The position numbers and the translations under genes are program-made. Positions 1 through 12,000 of a DNA stretch of 64,000 nucleotides are shown in pieces; position 1 is the stretch's first letter, and every line of letters starts with the position of its first letter. Source of the DNA: Prorocentrum cordatum (Eukaryota > Sar > Dinophyceae > Prorocentrales > Prorocentraceae); the NCBI GenBank assembly GCA_963575745.1, contig CAUYUJ010005758.1, positions 479,167-543,166 on the forward strand, written 5' to 3'. A model generated the notes under the pieces. The model was not told where the DNA came from and did not search any database. It saw only the letters and a list, made by a program, of their open reading frames with translations.

Positions 1-245
1 GCGGGTGAACGCGAATCGACGACCCCAGCGACCGCCAGCAGGCCCCCAAGAGGCCCCCCAGAAGCTCCATGAGGCCCCCACGTTGCCAAGATCAGGCCCT
101 ACGATGCCCAGGTCAGGCCCCAAGAAGCCCCCGAGAGGCCCCCAAGAGGCCCCCAAGATGCCCCCAAGATACCCTAAAGGCGCCTCCAAGAGGCTACCGA
201 GAGGCCTCCCAGGAGATCCCCGCAGACATCCAAGAGGCCTCTGAC
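1..245. repeat. CCAAGAGGCCCCC minisatellite, orientation opposite to the block at 590-2730
   Basis: Repeats of CCAAGAGGCCCCC and close variants fill this stretch. It is the reverse complement of the GGGGGCCTCTTGG unit that dominates 590-2730, so the array switches strand near 250-590. The short open frames here (Pro/Arg/Lys-rich) are by-products of the repeat, not genes. Confidence 0.85.
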
Positions 246-1486
246 CTATAACCAAGCTGCGGTGGCGGGAGGGGCCCCAGGCCACTAGACCTGGCCCGGC
301 ACACAAACGGAAAGAGCGCTGCAGCAACAGAAACCGAAATTACGCACACCACCGTTCGCACCGGGAGCCTTGGCGTTGAGAGCTGGTTAGGTCACCCCTC
401 GCTCTTGGGAGCCTTGGGGTTCAGAGATGGTTGCATTGCCGCCCGTTCCTGAGCCTTGGCTGGGCCTTGGTATCAGAAACTTGTTACGTCACCGCTCTAT
501 GCTGGGAGCCTTGGTCTTATCAGCTTGTCTACGTCACCGTTCGCTCTTGGGAGCCTTGGTGTGAAGAGCTTTTTGCGTGACCGATCGCTCTGGGCGTCTC
601 TGGGCCTGCTTGGGAGTCCTATGGGGGCCCCTTTCGGGCCCTCCTGGTGGCCTCTTGGGGGCCAGTTGGGGCTTCTTGGGGGTCTGTGGGGGGCTCCCGA
701 GAGCGTCTTGGGGCGAAAGGCTAGACTTTCGGGTTCGTGGTCCCCCTCTTGAGGCCGTCTTGGGGCCCTCTTGGGCCGTCTTGGGCGCCTCTTGGGCCGT
801 CTTGGCACCCTCTTGGGCCGTTTGGGGGGCCTCTTGGGAGCCTCTGGGGCCGTCTTAGGGCGGTCTTGGGGGCCTCTTGGGCCGTCGTCAACGCCGTGAA
901 AGCCGAAAAGCCGTGCATGCTAAAATGGGATGCCTCTTGGGGGCCCCTTGGGGCTTCTTGGGGGGCTGTGGGAACCTCCCGGAAGCGACTTGGGCCGATA
1001 GGCTAGACTTTGCGGTTCGTGATCCCCCCTCGGGGCCGTCTCGGGGCCCTCTTGGGCCGTCTTGGGCGACTCTTGGGCCGTCTGGGGGCCCTCTTGGGCC
1101 GTTTTGGGGGCCTCTTGGGAGCCTCTTGGGCCGTCTTGGGGCGGTCTGTGGGGCCTCTTGGGCCGTCGTCAACGCCGTGAAAGCCGAAAAGCCGTGTATG
1201 CTAAAGATAGACGGCTTCCGATGGAAAATCAATGATTTGGGCCTCTTGGGGCCCTCTTGGGGCGGCCCTTGGGCGCCTCTTGGGCGCCTCTTGGGCAGTC
1301 TTGGGCGGTCTTGGGCTCTCTCGGAGCGCTCTTAGGCCGCCTTGAGGGAGAACCCTAAAAACATGCAAAACACCCGAGGGAAAAAACCCAAACGGCCATT
1401 AGAGCCCAAACGTGCGCGCTACGCCCCCCCTCTGGAACCCCTCGTTAAGGGGCTTCGCCCAAAACACAACGTCATCGCTCGTACTT

Positions 1487-1529
1487 CGCTCTTTCCGTTA
1501 CCTGGCCCGGCACACCGACGGAAAGAGCG
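1487..1529. repeat. 12-bp perfect inverted repeat (hairpin) in the 1.2-kb unit
   Basis: Left arm CGCTCTTTCCGT at 1487-1498 and right arm ACGGAAAGAGCG at 1518-1529, with a 19-nt loop containing CCTGGCCCGGCACA. The same hairpin recurs at 2880-2922, and only its right arm is present at about 306. It may mark the boundary of the tandem unit. Confidence 0.8.
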
Positions 1530-2879
1530 CTTGAGAAACAGAAACCGAAATTACTCACACCCCTCCGTACTGGGAGCCTTGGCGTTGAGAGCTTGTTACG
1601 TCACCCCTCGCTCTTGGGAGCCTAGGCGTTCAGAGATTGTTGCGTTGCCGCCCGTTCCTGAGCCTTGGCTGGGCCTTGGTGTCAGGAACTTGTTACGTCG
1701 AGGCTCTCGGCAAGTAGCCTTGGTCTTATCAGCTTGTTTACGTCACCGTTCGCTCTTGGGAGCCTTGGTGTGAAGAGCTTTTTGCGTTACCGATCGCTCT
1801 TTATGTGGCGTCTCTGGGCCTTCTTGGGAGTCCTATTGGGTTCCTTTTGGAGCCCTTTTGGGGGCCTCTTGGGGGCCTCTTGGGGGGTTCTTGGGGCACC
1901 CTGGGGGCTAAAGGCTAGACTTTTCGGTTCGTGGTCCCCCTCTTGGGGCCGTCTTGGGGCCCTCTTTGGCCGTCCTGGGGCCCTCTTGGGCCGTCCTGGG
2001 GCCCGCTTGGGGCCGTTTTGGGAGCATCTTGGGAGCCTCTTGGGCGCATCTTGGGCCGTCTTGGGGCCCTCTTGGCCTTTTGGGGGCCTCTTGGGAGCCC
2101 CTTGGGCCGTCTTGGGGCGGTCTTGGGGGCCTCTTGGACCGTCGACAACGCCGTGAAAGCCGAAAAGCCGTGTATGCTACCAACGTACGTTTTCCAGACG
2201 AAGAAACATGTTTTGGGCCACTTGGGGCCCTCTTGGGACGCTTCTTGGGCGCCTCTAGGGGCGTCTGGGAGGCCTCTTGGGACGTCTTGGGGCTGTCTCT
2301 CCTGGTGGCCTCTTGGGACGCCTCTTGGACCTTCTTGGGGGGCTCTTGGGGCCTCCTGGGGAAAGTCTCGGGGCGAAAGGCTAGACTTTTGGGTTCGTGG
2401 TCCCCCTCTTGGGGCCGTCTTGGGGCCCTCTTTGGCCGTCTTGGGCGCCTCTTGGGCCGTCTTGGGGCCCTCTTGGGCCGTTTTGGGGGCCTCTTGGGAG
2501 CATCTTGGGCAGTCTTGGGGCGGTCTTTGGGGCCTCTTGGGCCGTCGTCAACGCCATGCAAGCCGAAAAGCCGTGTATGCTTTAAATGCACGTTTCCCTA
2601 AGGAAAATACATGTCTGATGCCTCTTGGGGCCCTCTTGGGACGCCTCTTGGGCGCCTCTTGGGGCGTCTGGGAGGCCTCTTGGGACGTCTTGGGGCTGTC
2701 TTGGGCGGTCTTGGGCTCTTCTGGGACAGAAAAAGGGGGGAATCCGAAAAACATACAAAAAATCCAGCGGGGAAAAACACGAAAACTGCCATTATCACAC
2801 ATTCCCCCGCCAAACCCCCCTCCCCTGGAACCCCTCCCTTTAGGGCGTCGCCCACACCAAAACGTCATCACTCGTACCT

Positions 2880-2922
2880 CGCTCTTTCCGTTACCTGGCC
2901 CAGCACGGAAACGGAAAGAGCG
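2880..2922. repeat. Second copy of the 12-bp hairpin
   Basis: CGCTCTTTCCGT at 2880-2891 pairs with ACGGAAAGAGCG at 2911-2922. The arms match the copy at 1487-1529 exactly while the loop differs slightly. Confidence 0.8.
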
Positions 2923-3062
2923 CTTCAGCAACCTGCCAGAGATGGCTTATGGCACCCTTCGCTCTTGGGAGCCTTGGTGGTAAGAGCTTGTTGCGTCACC
3001 GCTCGTTCTTGGGAGCCTTGCTGGCAAGCGCGTGCTACGTCACCGCTCTCAGTTGGGAGCCT

Positions 3063-3660
3063 TGCTCCTCCTCCTCCTCCTCCTCCTCCTCCTCCGCCTC
3101 CTCCTCTCCTTCTCCTCCTCCTTTTCCTCCTCTGACTCCTCCCCCTCCTCCTCCTCCTCCTCCTCCTCCTCACCCCGGTCCTCCTCGTTCCTCTTTCTCA
3201 TACTCCTCCTCCACCTCCTCCTCCTCCTCCTCCTGACTCCTCCTCCTCCTCCTCCCTCGTCCTCGTCCTCGTCCTCCTCCTCCTCTTCGTCGTCCTCCTC
3301 CTGCTCCCTCCTCCCTCCTCCTCCTTCTCTCCTCCCCTCATCCTCTCCTCCTCCTCCTCCTCCTCCTCCTCTCCTCCCTCCTCCTCCTCCCTACCCCCTC
3401 GTCCTCGTCCATTTCCTCCACCTCCTCTCTTTCTCCTCGTCGTTTTCCTCCTCCTCCTCCTCCTTCCTCTCCTCCCTCCTCTCCTCCTCCTCCCCTCCTC
3501 CTCCTCCTCCCTCCGCCTCCTCATCCCCCTCCTCCTCCTCCTCCCCCCTCCTCCTCCTCCTCCTCCCTCCCCCCAACGGCCCAACCCTCCCTCCTCCTCC
3601 TCCCCCCCAATCCCTCCCTCCCCCCTCCTCTCCCTTCCTCCCCCCTCCTCAGGGAGGCCC
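3063..3660. repeat. (CCT)n polypyrimidine microsatellite
   Basis: About 600 bp of CTC/CCT triplets with sparse interruptions (CGT, GAC) on the plus strand. Frames of 100-216 codons reading poly-Ser, poly-Leu, poly-Pro or poly-Glu/Arg/Gly are repeat artefacts. The homopurine-homopyrimidine tract could form triplex DNA. Confidence 0.95.
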
Positions 3661-4740
3661 CCAAATTTTCCGCAGGCCGTAACGCCTATACGTCAAATGC
3701 CCCAAAGCCCTCAAGGCCCCAAAGGCCCAAAACCCCCAAGAGGACAAAAGCCCCCAGGAGCCCCGACCCCCAAAGACACCAAGACCCCAAGAGGCGCCCA
3801 CCCCTACCCACCCCCCGACCCCCCCCCCCCCCCCTCCCTCCCCCCCCCCCCCCTTCCCTCACACCCCTCCTCTCTCAGTGTTTCCCACGTGTTTTTGAGG
3901 CGTCGCAGGCTGGGGACGAGGCCAAAGGGGCCAAAGTTCCCAAATTTTGGCCTCATGGGATCCAAAGGCAGGGGCGGAGGGTCCCCAGCCCTCTAGTCCC
4001 CCCCCCTCCCATCCCCTCTCCCCCCCCCCGATCCCCCCCTCCCCCCTAATTGCCCTGCCCCCCCCCTCCCCTAACCCCCTCCCGCCTTCTTTGTCTCTCC
4101 CTCTTCCAAATCCACCCTCCCCCTGGCCCCCCCACTTCCATCCCCCCCTCTCCCTCGCCTCCTCTCCTCACACCAAGTCCCTCCTCCCAGCCTCTCCTTT
4201 CCTCCTCCTCCCTTCCTCCTCTCCTCCTCCTCTCCCTCCTCCTCCCTCCTCCTCCTCCTCCTCCTCTCCTCCTCCTCCCCCTCCTCTCCTCCTCCTCCTC
4301 ATCCTCCTCTCCCCCTCCCCCCTCCTCGGCCACAATCAATTCTGGTCATCCCTGGTCCAATTAATTTTCCTGCTCGGCGTCTCCTTCTCCGTGTATACCC
4401 TCCCTCCTTTCGCCCTCCCCTTTCCTCCTCCTCCTCCTTCCCCACCTCCCTCCCATATCCCCTCCCTCCTCTTCTCCTGCCTGTATCTGCCGCCTCATCA
4501 TCTCCTCCCCCCCATCCTCTTCCTCCTCCCCTCCTATCGAGTCCTCTCCTCTGGGAGGGACCCCTCCCTGTCTCTCCGCCTCCCCTCCTTCTCCTCCTCC
4601 TCCCCCCTTCCTCCTCCTCTTCCCTCCTCCTCATCCTCCATTATCATTATCATCATCGGCATCACCACCATCATCAGCACTACCATCAGGCCAACAATCA
4701 GATTACTGGTACTACTCATCTTCATCTTAATGTGAATCAT
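3661..4740. repeat. C-rich and CT-rich low-complexity tract
   Basis: 3690-3810 carries GGCCCCAAAG/CCCAAGAGG repeats related to those at 1-245. 3800-3870 is nearly pure C. 3990-4640 is mixed CCCT/CCTCCT pyrimidine, and 4640-4700 has short CAT triplets. No gene is recognised. Confidence 0.85.
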
Positions 4741-5697
4741 CTCTCTGCTCGGCAGCTCTGCCCTTTCTCCAGATTATTACTACCTCTCCCTCCTTCTCGC
4801 ACCATCCCCTTGTCCTCCTGCCTCCTAGTTCCGCGCACGTAGCGTCCTCATAATCTTCCTCATGTTCATCTTTCTCACATGCCTGGTCATCTGATTGCTC
4901 ATCATCATTCTTCTCCCCCCCATCCTCTTCCTCCTCCCCCTCGGGAGGCGAGGGGGGCGTGCGCTTGTGGGAGGGACCAGGGGCTGCTGCCTAGGGCCAG
5001 ATCTATGTAGTGCTTGGGGGGGCGGGGTGGATGGGGAGAACGGGAAGGGGGGGGGGATGGCGTGGGGATGAAGAGGAGGAAGACGGGAGGGAGGAGGAGA
5101 GACGAGCTACGTTTTGCGAGGTTTGCCGGCGGAGGGTTTTGGGCGTTCTGGGAGGGCACGGGGGAGGAGGGGGAGGGGGGGGAGAAGGGGGAGGGTGGCA
5201 CGGGGGAGGAGGGGGGGGAGGAGGGAGTGACCAGGACGAGGATGGTCTGATGGATGTCCGACGTTTGCGGAGGCTTCATGGGCGTTCCAGGTAGGGGGGG
5301 AGGAATAACGGGATCTGAACAGCGAACAGCGGATGTGTGAGAAAGTGGGAGGGGGGAAGGAAAGGACAACTCGGGGGCGGAAGAGAGGGATGGTCCTGGG
5401 GAGGCGCAGCAGGAGAAACGGATGAGAAGGAGGCAGAGAACAGGCAGAAAAAGGATAACCAATGTGTGCAACATGAGCTACACATAATGTGTGGGGCACA
5501 GAACGAGGAAGGAGAAGCAACCAAGATAGAGCACACGAAGGGAGGGAGGAGAAGGAGGAGGTGGAGCAGGGTACTCGTGGAAAGAGGAGGAGGGATGGGG
5601 AAGCCTCGTGCTCCTCCTCCTGCTCCTTGGTGTAAGGTCTACGATTATGGGTGGTCCGCCTCTGCCCCCTCCAAGGCATATACCCCGTCTCCCACTC
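4741..5697. other. No recognisable gene; G/purine-rich from about 5020
   Basis: On the minus strand this follows exon C of the DAW1-like gene, so it is probably intron. The next DAW1 exon would be expected to encode a DNTCRIW-type WD40 strand, and I find no match between here and position 1. The 5020-5600 stretch is GGGGA/GGA-rich. Confidence 0.5.
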
Positions 5698-5775
5698 CTT
5701 TGAGCCAGTGATGATGGTGTCGCCCTCGTAGTTGAAGGCGCAGGAGAAGATCTCGTCGCTGTGGCCCTCGAGCAC
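5698..5775 (-). CDS. DAW1: DAW1-like exon C (78 nt, 26 codons)
   Basis: Reads [14 protein letters not shown] followed by [12 protein letters not shown], a WD40 blade almost identical to the vertebrate and algal DAW1 signature. The acceptor is GGCAGCAG|GTGCTCGAG. The donor is TCAAAG|GAGTGG, a GA donor. Both are phase 0, and the exon follows exon B (ending ECLQ) directly. The next exon is not seen in the remaining 5.7 kb downstream. Confidence 0.8.
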
Positions 5776-5878
5776 CTGCTGCCAGGACTTGGGCGCCAGC
5801 CCCCACAGGGTGCAGAGGCGGATGAGCGTGCTGCTCAAGTGTCGTAAATCCTCCTCCTCCTCCTCCTCCTCCTCCTCC

Positions 5879-5933
<55 letters not shown>

Positions 5934-5951
5934 TATTATCATCACCATTAC

Positions 5952-6035
<84 letters not shown>

Positions 6036-9000
6036 AATCATCATCATCAGCAGCATCAGCATCAGCATCATCATCCTCATCCTCATCCTCCTCATCCTCA
6101 TCCTCATCCTCATCCTCATCCTCATCCTCATCCTCATCATCAGCATCAGCATCAGCATCATCAGCATCAGCATCAGCATCAGCATCATCATCATCATCAT
6201 CATCATCATCATTATCCATGCTCCTTCCTCTCTGCAATCGCTCGCTCGAAAATCAGCGCCACGATTGACGAGAGACAGCCGTGGCAAGACGCTGGTCTCA
6301 TCTGCTGTGACGAGGGCCAAGAGCTCCCGACTCGACCCCATCCCATCCCTGGGACAGGTCCTTCGTTGCAGGTCGGCTCATTAATATCCCGTTGCGTGAC
6401 GCATACGGACATGCTGGCATGTAGCACTCAGCATTTGCGGATAAGAGTAGGGGGGGCGGGCGCGGGGTGGGTCGCGGGTGGGTCGCGAGGGGGACGCGGG
6501 GGGGCCGACGACAACAACAAACAACAACAAACAAGCAACATCTGGGCCGCGAAATCCCGCTTCACCCACGCACCCAGGGATGGTGTAAGACCGGTCGGCT
6601 CCCTCAGTCTGACAATGCGCCCCCCCTTGGATGCGCACGTCCGAATCGCACATACAATACAACTAGATAGCATATCTTGACCAGGCGATATGGCCGGAAA
6701 GCGCCCACCACCGAGCAGATACTTTAAGATGTGTGAGCGCGCGCGCGCGTCGTCCCTGGGGGGCCGACGACACAGAGCGGTTTGAATGTTGCCGACCTTG
6801 GGCCAGAAAGCAGTCCCTCCTCCTCCTCCTACTCCTCCTCCTCCTCGCGAAACGGATACGCCCATCCTCCTTGTGTTTACCCTAATTACTTCTTGTTCCG
6901 CACGCGGCACCGCCCACGTGTGAGCAAACGCACGGCAGAAGCACAATAGCTGCCACTATCAGGACAAGCGCGAGCTGAGTGCTGGTGCTGCCACATCACA
7001 CGCGACGCCGCTGCCCTCCGCCAAAGTAGAGAGGAGGAGGAGGCGGAGGAGGAGGAGGAGGAGGACAAAGGAGGACAAAGGAGGACAGAGGAGGAAGAGG
7101 AGGAGGACGACGACGGGGGAAACCCAGAGGTACCGATACCGCTACTCGACAGACCTCTCATGGGGTGCATTCTGACAAGAACTTCGAGGCGAATCCAGCG
7201 GTGACAACGAGGGCCTCCCAGGAGGCCCAAAAAGGCAAAAAACAAGGCGAGGGCAGCGGTATCGGCACCATGTCCCCCTCGGAACGCCGACGACGACCCT
7301 CGCCCGCGCGACTGGGCAGCGATCGCCCACCGGGGCGCCGCCCCTCGAAAAGGGGGCGCAGCAGCCGGAGAGGCGGGCCGGGCGCCGCCGCAGGTGGCGC
7401 GGCGGCCCAGGGGCGCCGCGCTGCGGAGCCCCGAGGAGGCACTCTGGGTGCCTTCTGTCGGCGGCGAGCCTGGGGGGGGGCGGGCGTTCTCACAAGGCTG
7501 TGGCACGCGTCCGCGGGAGGAGGACAAGTGAGCGCAATGGGAGGGGACGTGAGGGAGGGAGAGGATGTTTGTTGGGGCGCGAGCGCACCTAGCTTGCCCC
7601 CCCCCCCCTCTTTTGTGAGATGCGACTTCTGATATGTGCTGCGGATGGGCGCACGCGTTATTTTCCGTGTGTCGCCTAAAGCTCAAGAGCCCTGGGAGCC
7701 ATAACGTTTACGGAGCGATATGGGTGAGACGAGGGGCGAGCGCTGGGCAGTCCAGCACTCTCGCTTGCACACTCGTTATAAAATTCAGTTGCCCCTTGTC
7801 GATCAAGAAGCCAAAACATGAATGGCACGCAGCGTGCCAGCAAATGAAACTCCAGGGGCCGATAGCGGGCGATCCGCCATACTCTCGAACGGCAGGCTTC
7901 AACACATCAAAACAAGTTTGCGGAAGGAAAACAAACAGGCGGCCGAAAGGCCCCAGGATATCTGAATACGGAATCCGGTTCACTTGAAATATCTCAAACC
8001 CAATGTTCCCAATGTGTAGACCATGAACTCATCATGCTATTATGGTCGTCGTCTGTCTTAGGCGGGGCGTCTCGGTGAAACATCACATGTCCACTCATCG
8101 CATTGCGTATATGTGATCCACCCAACCTCTTCGTTTGCGCATCAGCCACCGTATACTTAGCGGGGCACCATGCCAACGGCAAGTTAGATCTAGCAGCGGC
8201 ATTCGTCACCCAACAACTCACGCAGCCCAGCAAATCACACGCCAGGTGTCTCACATCAGGCAACTTCACTGCTCCTCCGCGGTACACTGCGCCATATAGT
8301 GAAGAACAATCCGCCACACATTGAATCGCACACATACCTGGGTCAATATCATCGATACTCATGCCAGGATACAGAATGTTAAGGAAAGAAGCACGCATCA
8401 CAACAGCTGCACCCAAAGCGCCCACTGCACTCATTGTCTCCGCAGCAAAAGTGCAGCGACATACTCTCCTGATGGCGGCGGACCTCCAGTCCTCCAACGC
8501 CGCCTTGCCCTCGCCTTTCTCGAAGATCTTCTGCTCGGTCACAATACCAAGAAGCCTGCTTGACTTTTAGCCTTCAACCTCTTCGGGGCATCCGAAGCGA
8601 AAGCTGTATTGCATCGACGCCTGCGCCGCCGGGCTGCGCCGGGCACCTCGTCGTCGGGCTCGTCCACGTTAGCCCGCGCAGCATCGTGAAATACAAGAAC
8701 GTATAGCTCGCCATCCAACTTCGGAATCGTGATGGCGGTCTCGTTGTAGCGCTTGGCCTCTGCCACTATGCGATTCGCCTCGATCAAGTCGGCGACGGTC
8801 GGCGAGTTCTGCACTTGCTGTGCCCTTGAAGCTCCTGCAGCTAGATCAGGTCTAGTCTGCGTAGCAAGCCATCCCAAGCTTCCGATCAAACTCCGGGCCT
8901 CGGCGGTCTCGATCTCCGCGGCAGGGCATCCGAGATCTCTCTTGCGCTCCTTCGTCAACTCGAGCGCCTCTACCTTCTCGGCAAACACTGCCTGAGACAT

Positions 9001-12000
9001 GCGAATATCTCCATCTGACCGTCGACCGACATCCTTAGCATAGAAAGTGACGTCGAGTCGTTGCCAACCTCCGAACGGAAACAAACTCTTGATCATATCG
9101 TCGCTGGCTTCGGTGCTGGCTGCAATCAGCAAGTCACCCACATGCACGCAGACGATGGCTTGCAAGGTCCAATATGATCCATGTCCCATGAACAAAGCTG
9201 GGCCTACCAAGCTCTGAACTAAATTGAGCTTCTGGTTCTGGCTGCTCGCAAGCTTGACCCTCGGTCGAGCGTTCTTGAGCGTAGCCCGCCGTTGTCTTGG
9301 AGCGGTAGCCAAACCAAAAATCCCCTGGACGATTTGTAGCATCTCTTGGCTGCTCCTCCCCCTGCATGAACGCGGACGCGATGCCGGCGCGCGCTGGATC
9401 CCACTCACATCGAGCTGCCATTATGAAGAACAACAAAGAACTGGTTCTGGCCACTGTCGGCGCATCAGTGCGGAGAGCTCCAGTCCGTAGAACTGGGTCG
9501 CGATGTCCTCCAGTGCAGAGTCTGGCGTTGGCATTCACCGGCGCGGGGTTGGCCTCCGTGCGGATGGTGACGTTCTTGTCCCAGAGCACGAACCTGGGCG
9601 GCCGAAATCGGTTGCTGTCGCCCCCCCTCTCGTGCTTGCTGAGATTCTTCCAGAGATAACGCCTCCGCTGAGCCATATTTCTTCCACTCCTCCCAGTGCT
9701 CCGCGATGGCCCCCTGGAAGAGCGGCTTGTGCTCCTCTGGGATGTCCTTCCAGGCGATCTCCCTATCCCGCAGCGTCTTCCTGAGTCTTTCACTCTGGGC
9801 TCGAGCTCCACGAAGCATGACTGGATAACTGGAATTGGTGGGCGTGCCCTCGTCGCTATCTTGGGCGATACTAACGTAGTATAGTTGTCCAGCTTGACGT
9901 GCGACTCGTCGTGTAGCGTTCTGTCGCGCGGCCAATTTTTGCTGATGTCTTCCTCGAACGCACCGAGGTGCATCGTCGAGCGGGTTGTAGACGGTTCGGA
10001 GTCGCTGGAGCTCCTCGCTGTTCCAGTCTCCGTAGTTCGGCCCCGGGCGATCCTGAACTCGTCCGGATGGCGGCGGTGACACTGACGCAGTTGGAGCCGT
10101 TGCTGCGCCTGGCTGTTCTTGCGGGAGCTCATCAGCAGGTGAAGGCTCCACATCCCTCGGCAGCCATTCCTGCAGGTTCCGCCTCCATATCAACAGCTCC
10201 TTCTTCAAGTAGTGGTTCTTCTCCTCGTAAATCTTCGTGCCCCATGTCGGCGCTGGCGTCGGCGCCGCGACCTTGTCGCTGAAGTTGATCTAGAGCTTCT
10301 CCACGTTGATCGTCAATGTCTGGCCACCCAATACCAGCAGCAGCAATGCAATCGATCCAGCATTTCTTGAAATACAGACCAAAAGCACGTTCCGAATCCA
10401 CCGCTCCACTTGCTGGAGGTCCTGCCCAGCTGGTCCATATGTGAGTGAACACCCTAACCAAAGTATCTGAGTGGTGGCTCTCGATCATGGCCGCAGCGTG
10501 AAACGCAGTGCCCAAATCCACCACTGATAAGAAACCCCGAGCCTGGCCATCGATGTCCATGATCGTGGAACAATCCAGCCCGATCTGCGCATTGATATCT
10601 CTTGCGTGCGACAACCTGGCTGGCCTCGCGATATTATTCCTCGCCTCGCTCATGCAGGAAGCACCGCGTAGTGACTCCGCTGCCATCACAACCTCCGGTC
10701 GACGCCCTGAGAATCCCAATGCTATCGCAAGGTCTTCGTTGCTGGGATGTCCTCGATTCTGCTGTAGCTGACGTAGCGCGGCCAGGTCCTTACTTGAACA
10801 ATCTGAACTTGCAGGTCCGAACTGGATAGCCTTAGCTCCGCGCTTATGAGATTCTTCCAGAGATAACGCCTCCGCTGAGCCATATTTCTTCCACTCCTCC
10901 CAGTGCTCCGCGATGGCCTCCTGGAAGAGCGGCTTGTGCTCCATTGGGATGCCCTTCCAGGCGATCTCCATATCCTGCAGCTTTTTTCATAAGTCTTTCA
11001 CTCTGGGCTCGAGCTCCACGAAGCATGACTGGAGAACTGGAATTGGCGGGCGTGCCCTCGTCGCTATCTTGGGCGATACTAACGTAGTATGATTGTCCAG
11101 CTTGACGTGCGGCTCGTCGCGTAGCGTTCTGTCGTGCGGCCAATTATTGCTGATGTCTTCCTCGAATGCATTGAGGTACATCGTCGAGCGGTTTGTAGAC
11201 GGTTCGGCGTCGCTGGAGCTCCTCGCTGTTCCAGTCTCCGTAGTACGGCTCCGGGCGATCCTGAACTCGTCCGGATGGCGGCGGTAAAACTGACGTAGTT
11301 GGAGCCGTTGCTGCGCCTGGCTGTTCTTGCGGGAGCTCATCAGCAGGTGAGGGCTCCACATCCCTCGGCAGGCATTCCTGCAGGTTCCGCCTCCATCTCG
11401 ACAGCTCCTTCTTCAGGTTGTGGTTCTTCTCCTCGTGAATCTTCGTCCCCCATGTCGGCGCTGGCGTCGGCGCCGCGACGTTGTCGCTGAAGTTGATCAA
11501 GAGCTCCTCCATGTTGATCGCCAATGCCTGGCCACAGAATTTCAGCAGCAGCAGTGCAATCGATCCAGCATTTCTTGAAATACAGACCAAAAACACGTTC
11601 CGAATCCACCGCCCCACTTGCTGGAGGTCCTGCCCAGCTGGTCCATATGTGAGTGAACACCCTAACCAAAGTATCTGAGTGGTGGCTCTCGATCATGGCC
11701 GCAGCGTGAAACGCAGTGCCCAAATCCACCACTGATAAGAAACCCCGAGCCTGGCCATCGATGTCCATGATCGTGGAACAATCCAGCCCGATCTGCGCAT
11801 TGATATCTCTTGCGTGCGACAACCTGGCTAAGGCTGGCCTCGCGGCATTATTCCTCGCCTCGCTCATGCAGGAAGGAAGCGCCACGTAGTGGCTCCGCTG
11901 CCTTCACAGCCTCCGGTCGACGCCCTGAGAATCTCAATGATATCGCAAGGTCTTCGTTGCTGGGATGTCCTCGATTCTGCTGTAGCTGACGTAGCGCGGC

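Larger units (their letters stand above)
300..2930. repeat. Three tandem 1.2-1.4 kb units built on a GGGCCTCTTGGG minisatellite
   Basis: A higher-order unit recurs about three times. Landmarks are ACGGAAAGAGCGC at about 306, 1518 and 2911 (spacing about 1.21 and 1.39 kb), and the block AACGCCGTGAAAGCCGAAAAG at about 889, 1171, 2149 and (as a variant) 2550. The block GGCTAGACTTT...TTCGTGGTCCCC lies at about 718, 1000, 1913 and 2383. Each unit combines a unique-looking block containing GAGCCTTGG repeats with a GGGCCTCTTGGG array. Long Gly/Ala/Trp/Leu-rich frames on plus and Pro/Arg/Lys-rich frames on minus (up to 350 codons) follow from the repeat lacking stop codons. I see no gene. Confidence 0.85.

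Noticed and set aside
497-2983. Long Gly/Trp/Leu-rich (plus) and Pro/Arg/Lys-rich (minus) open frames up to 350 codons
   Set aside because: They follow the 9-14 bp repeat on both strands and lack any non-repeat sequence; stop-free by composition.
3032-4735. Poly-Ser/Leu/Pro and poly-Glu/Arg/Gly frames
   Set aside because: Direct translation of the CCT microsatellite and its complement.
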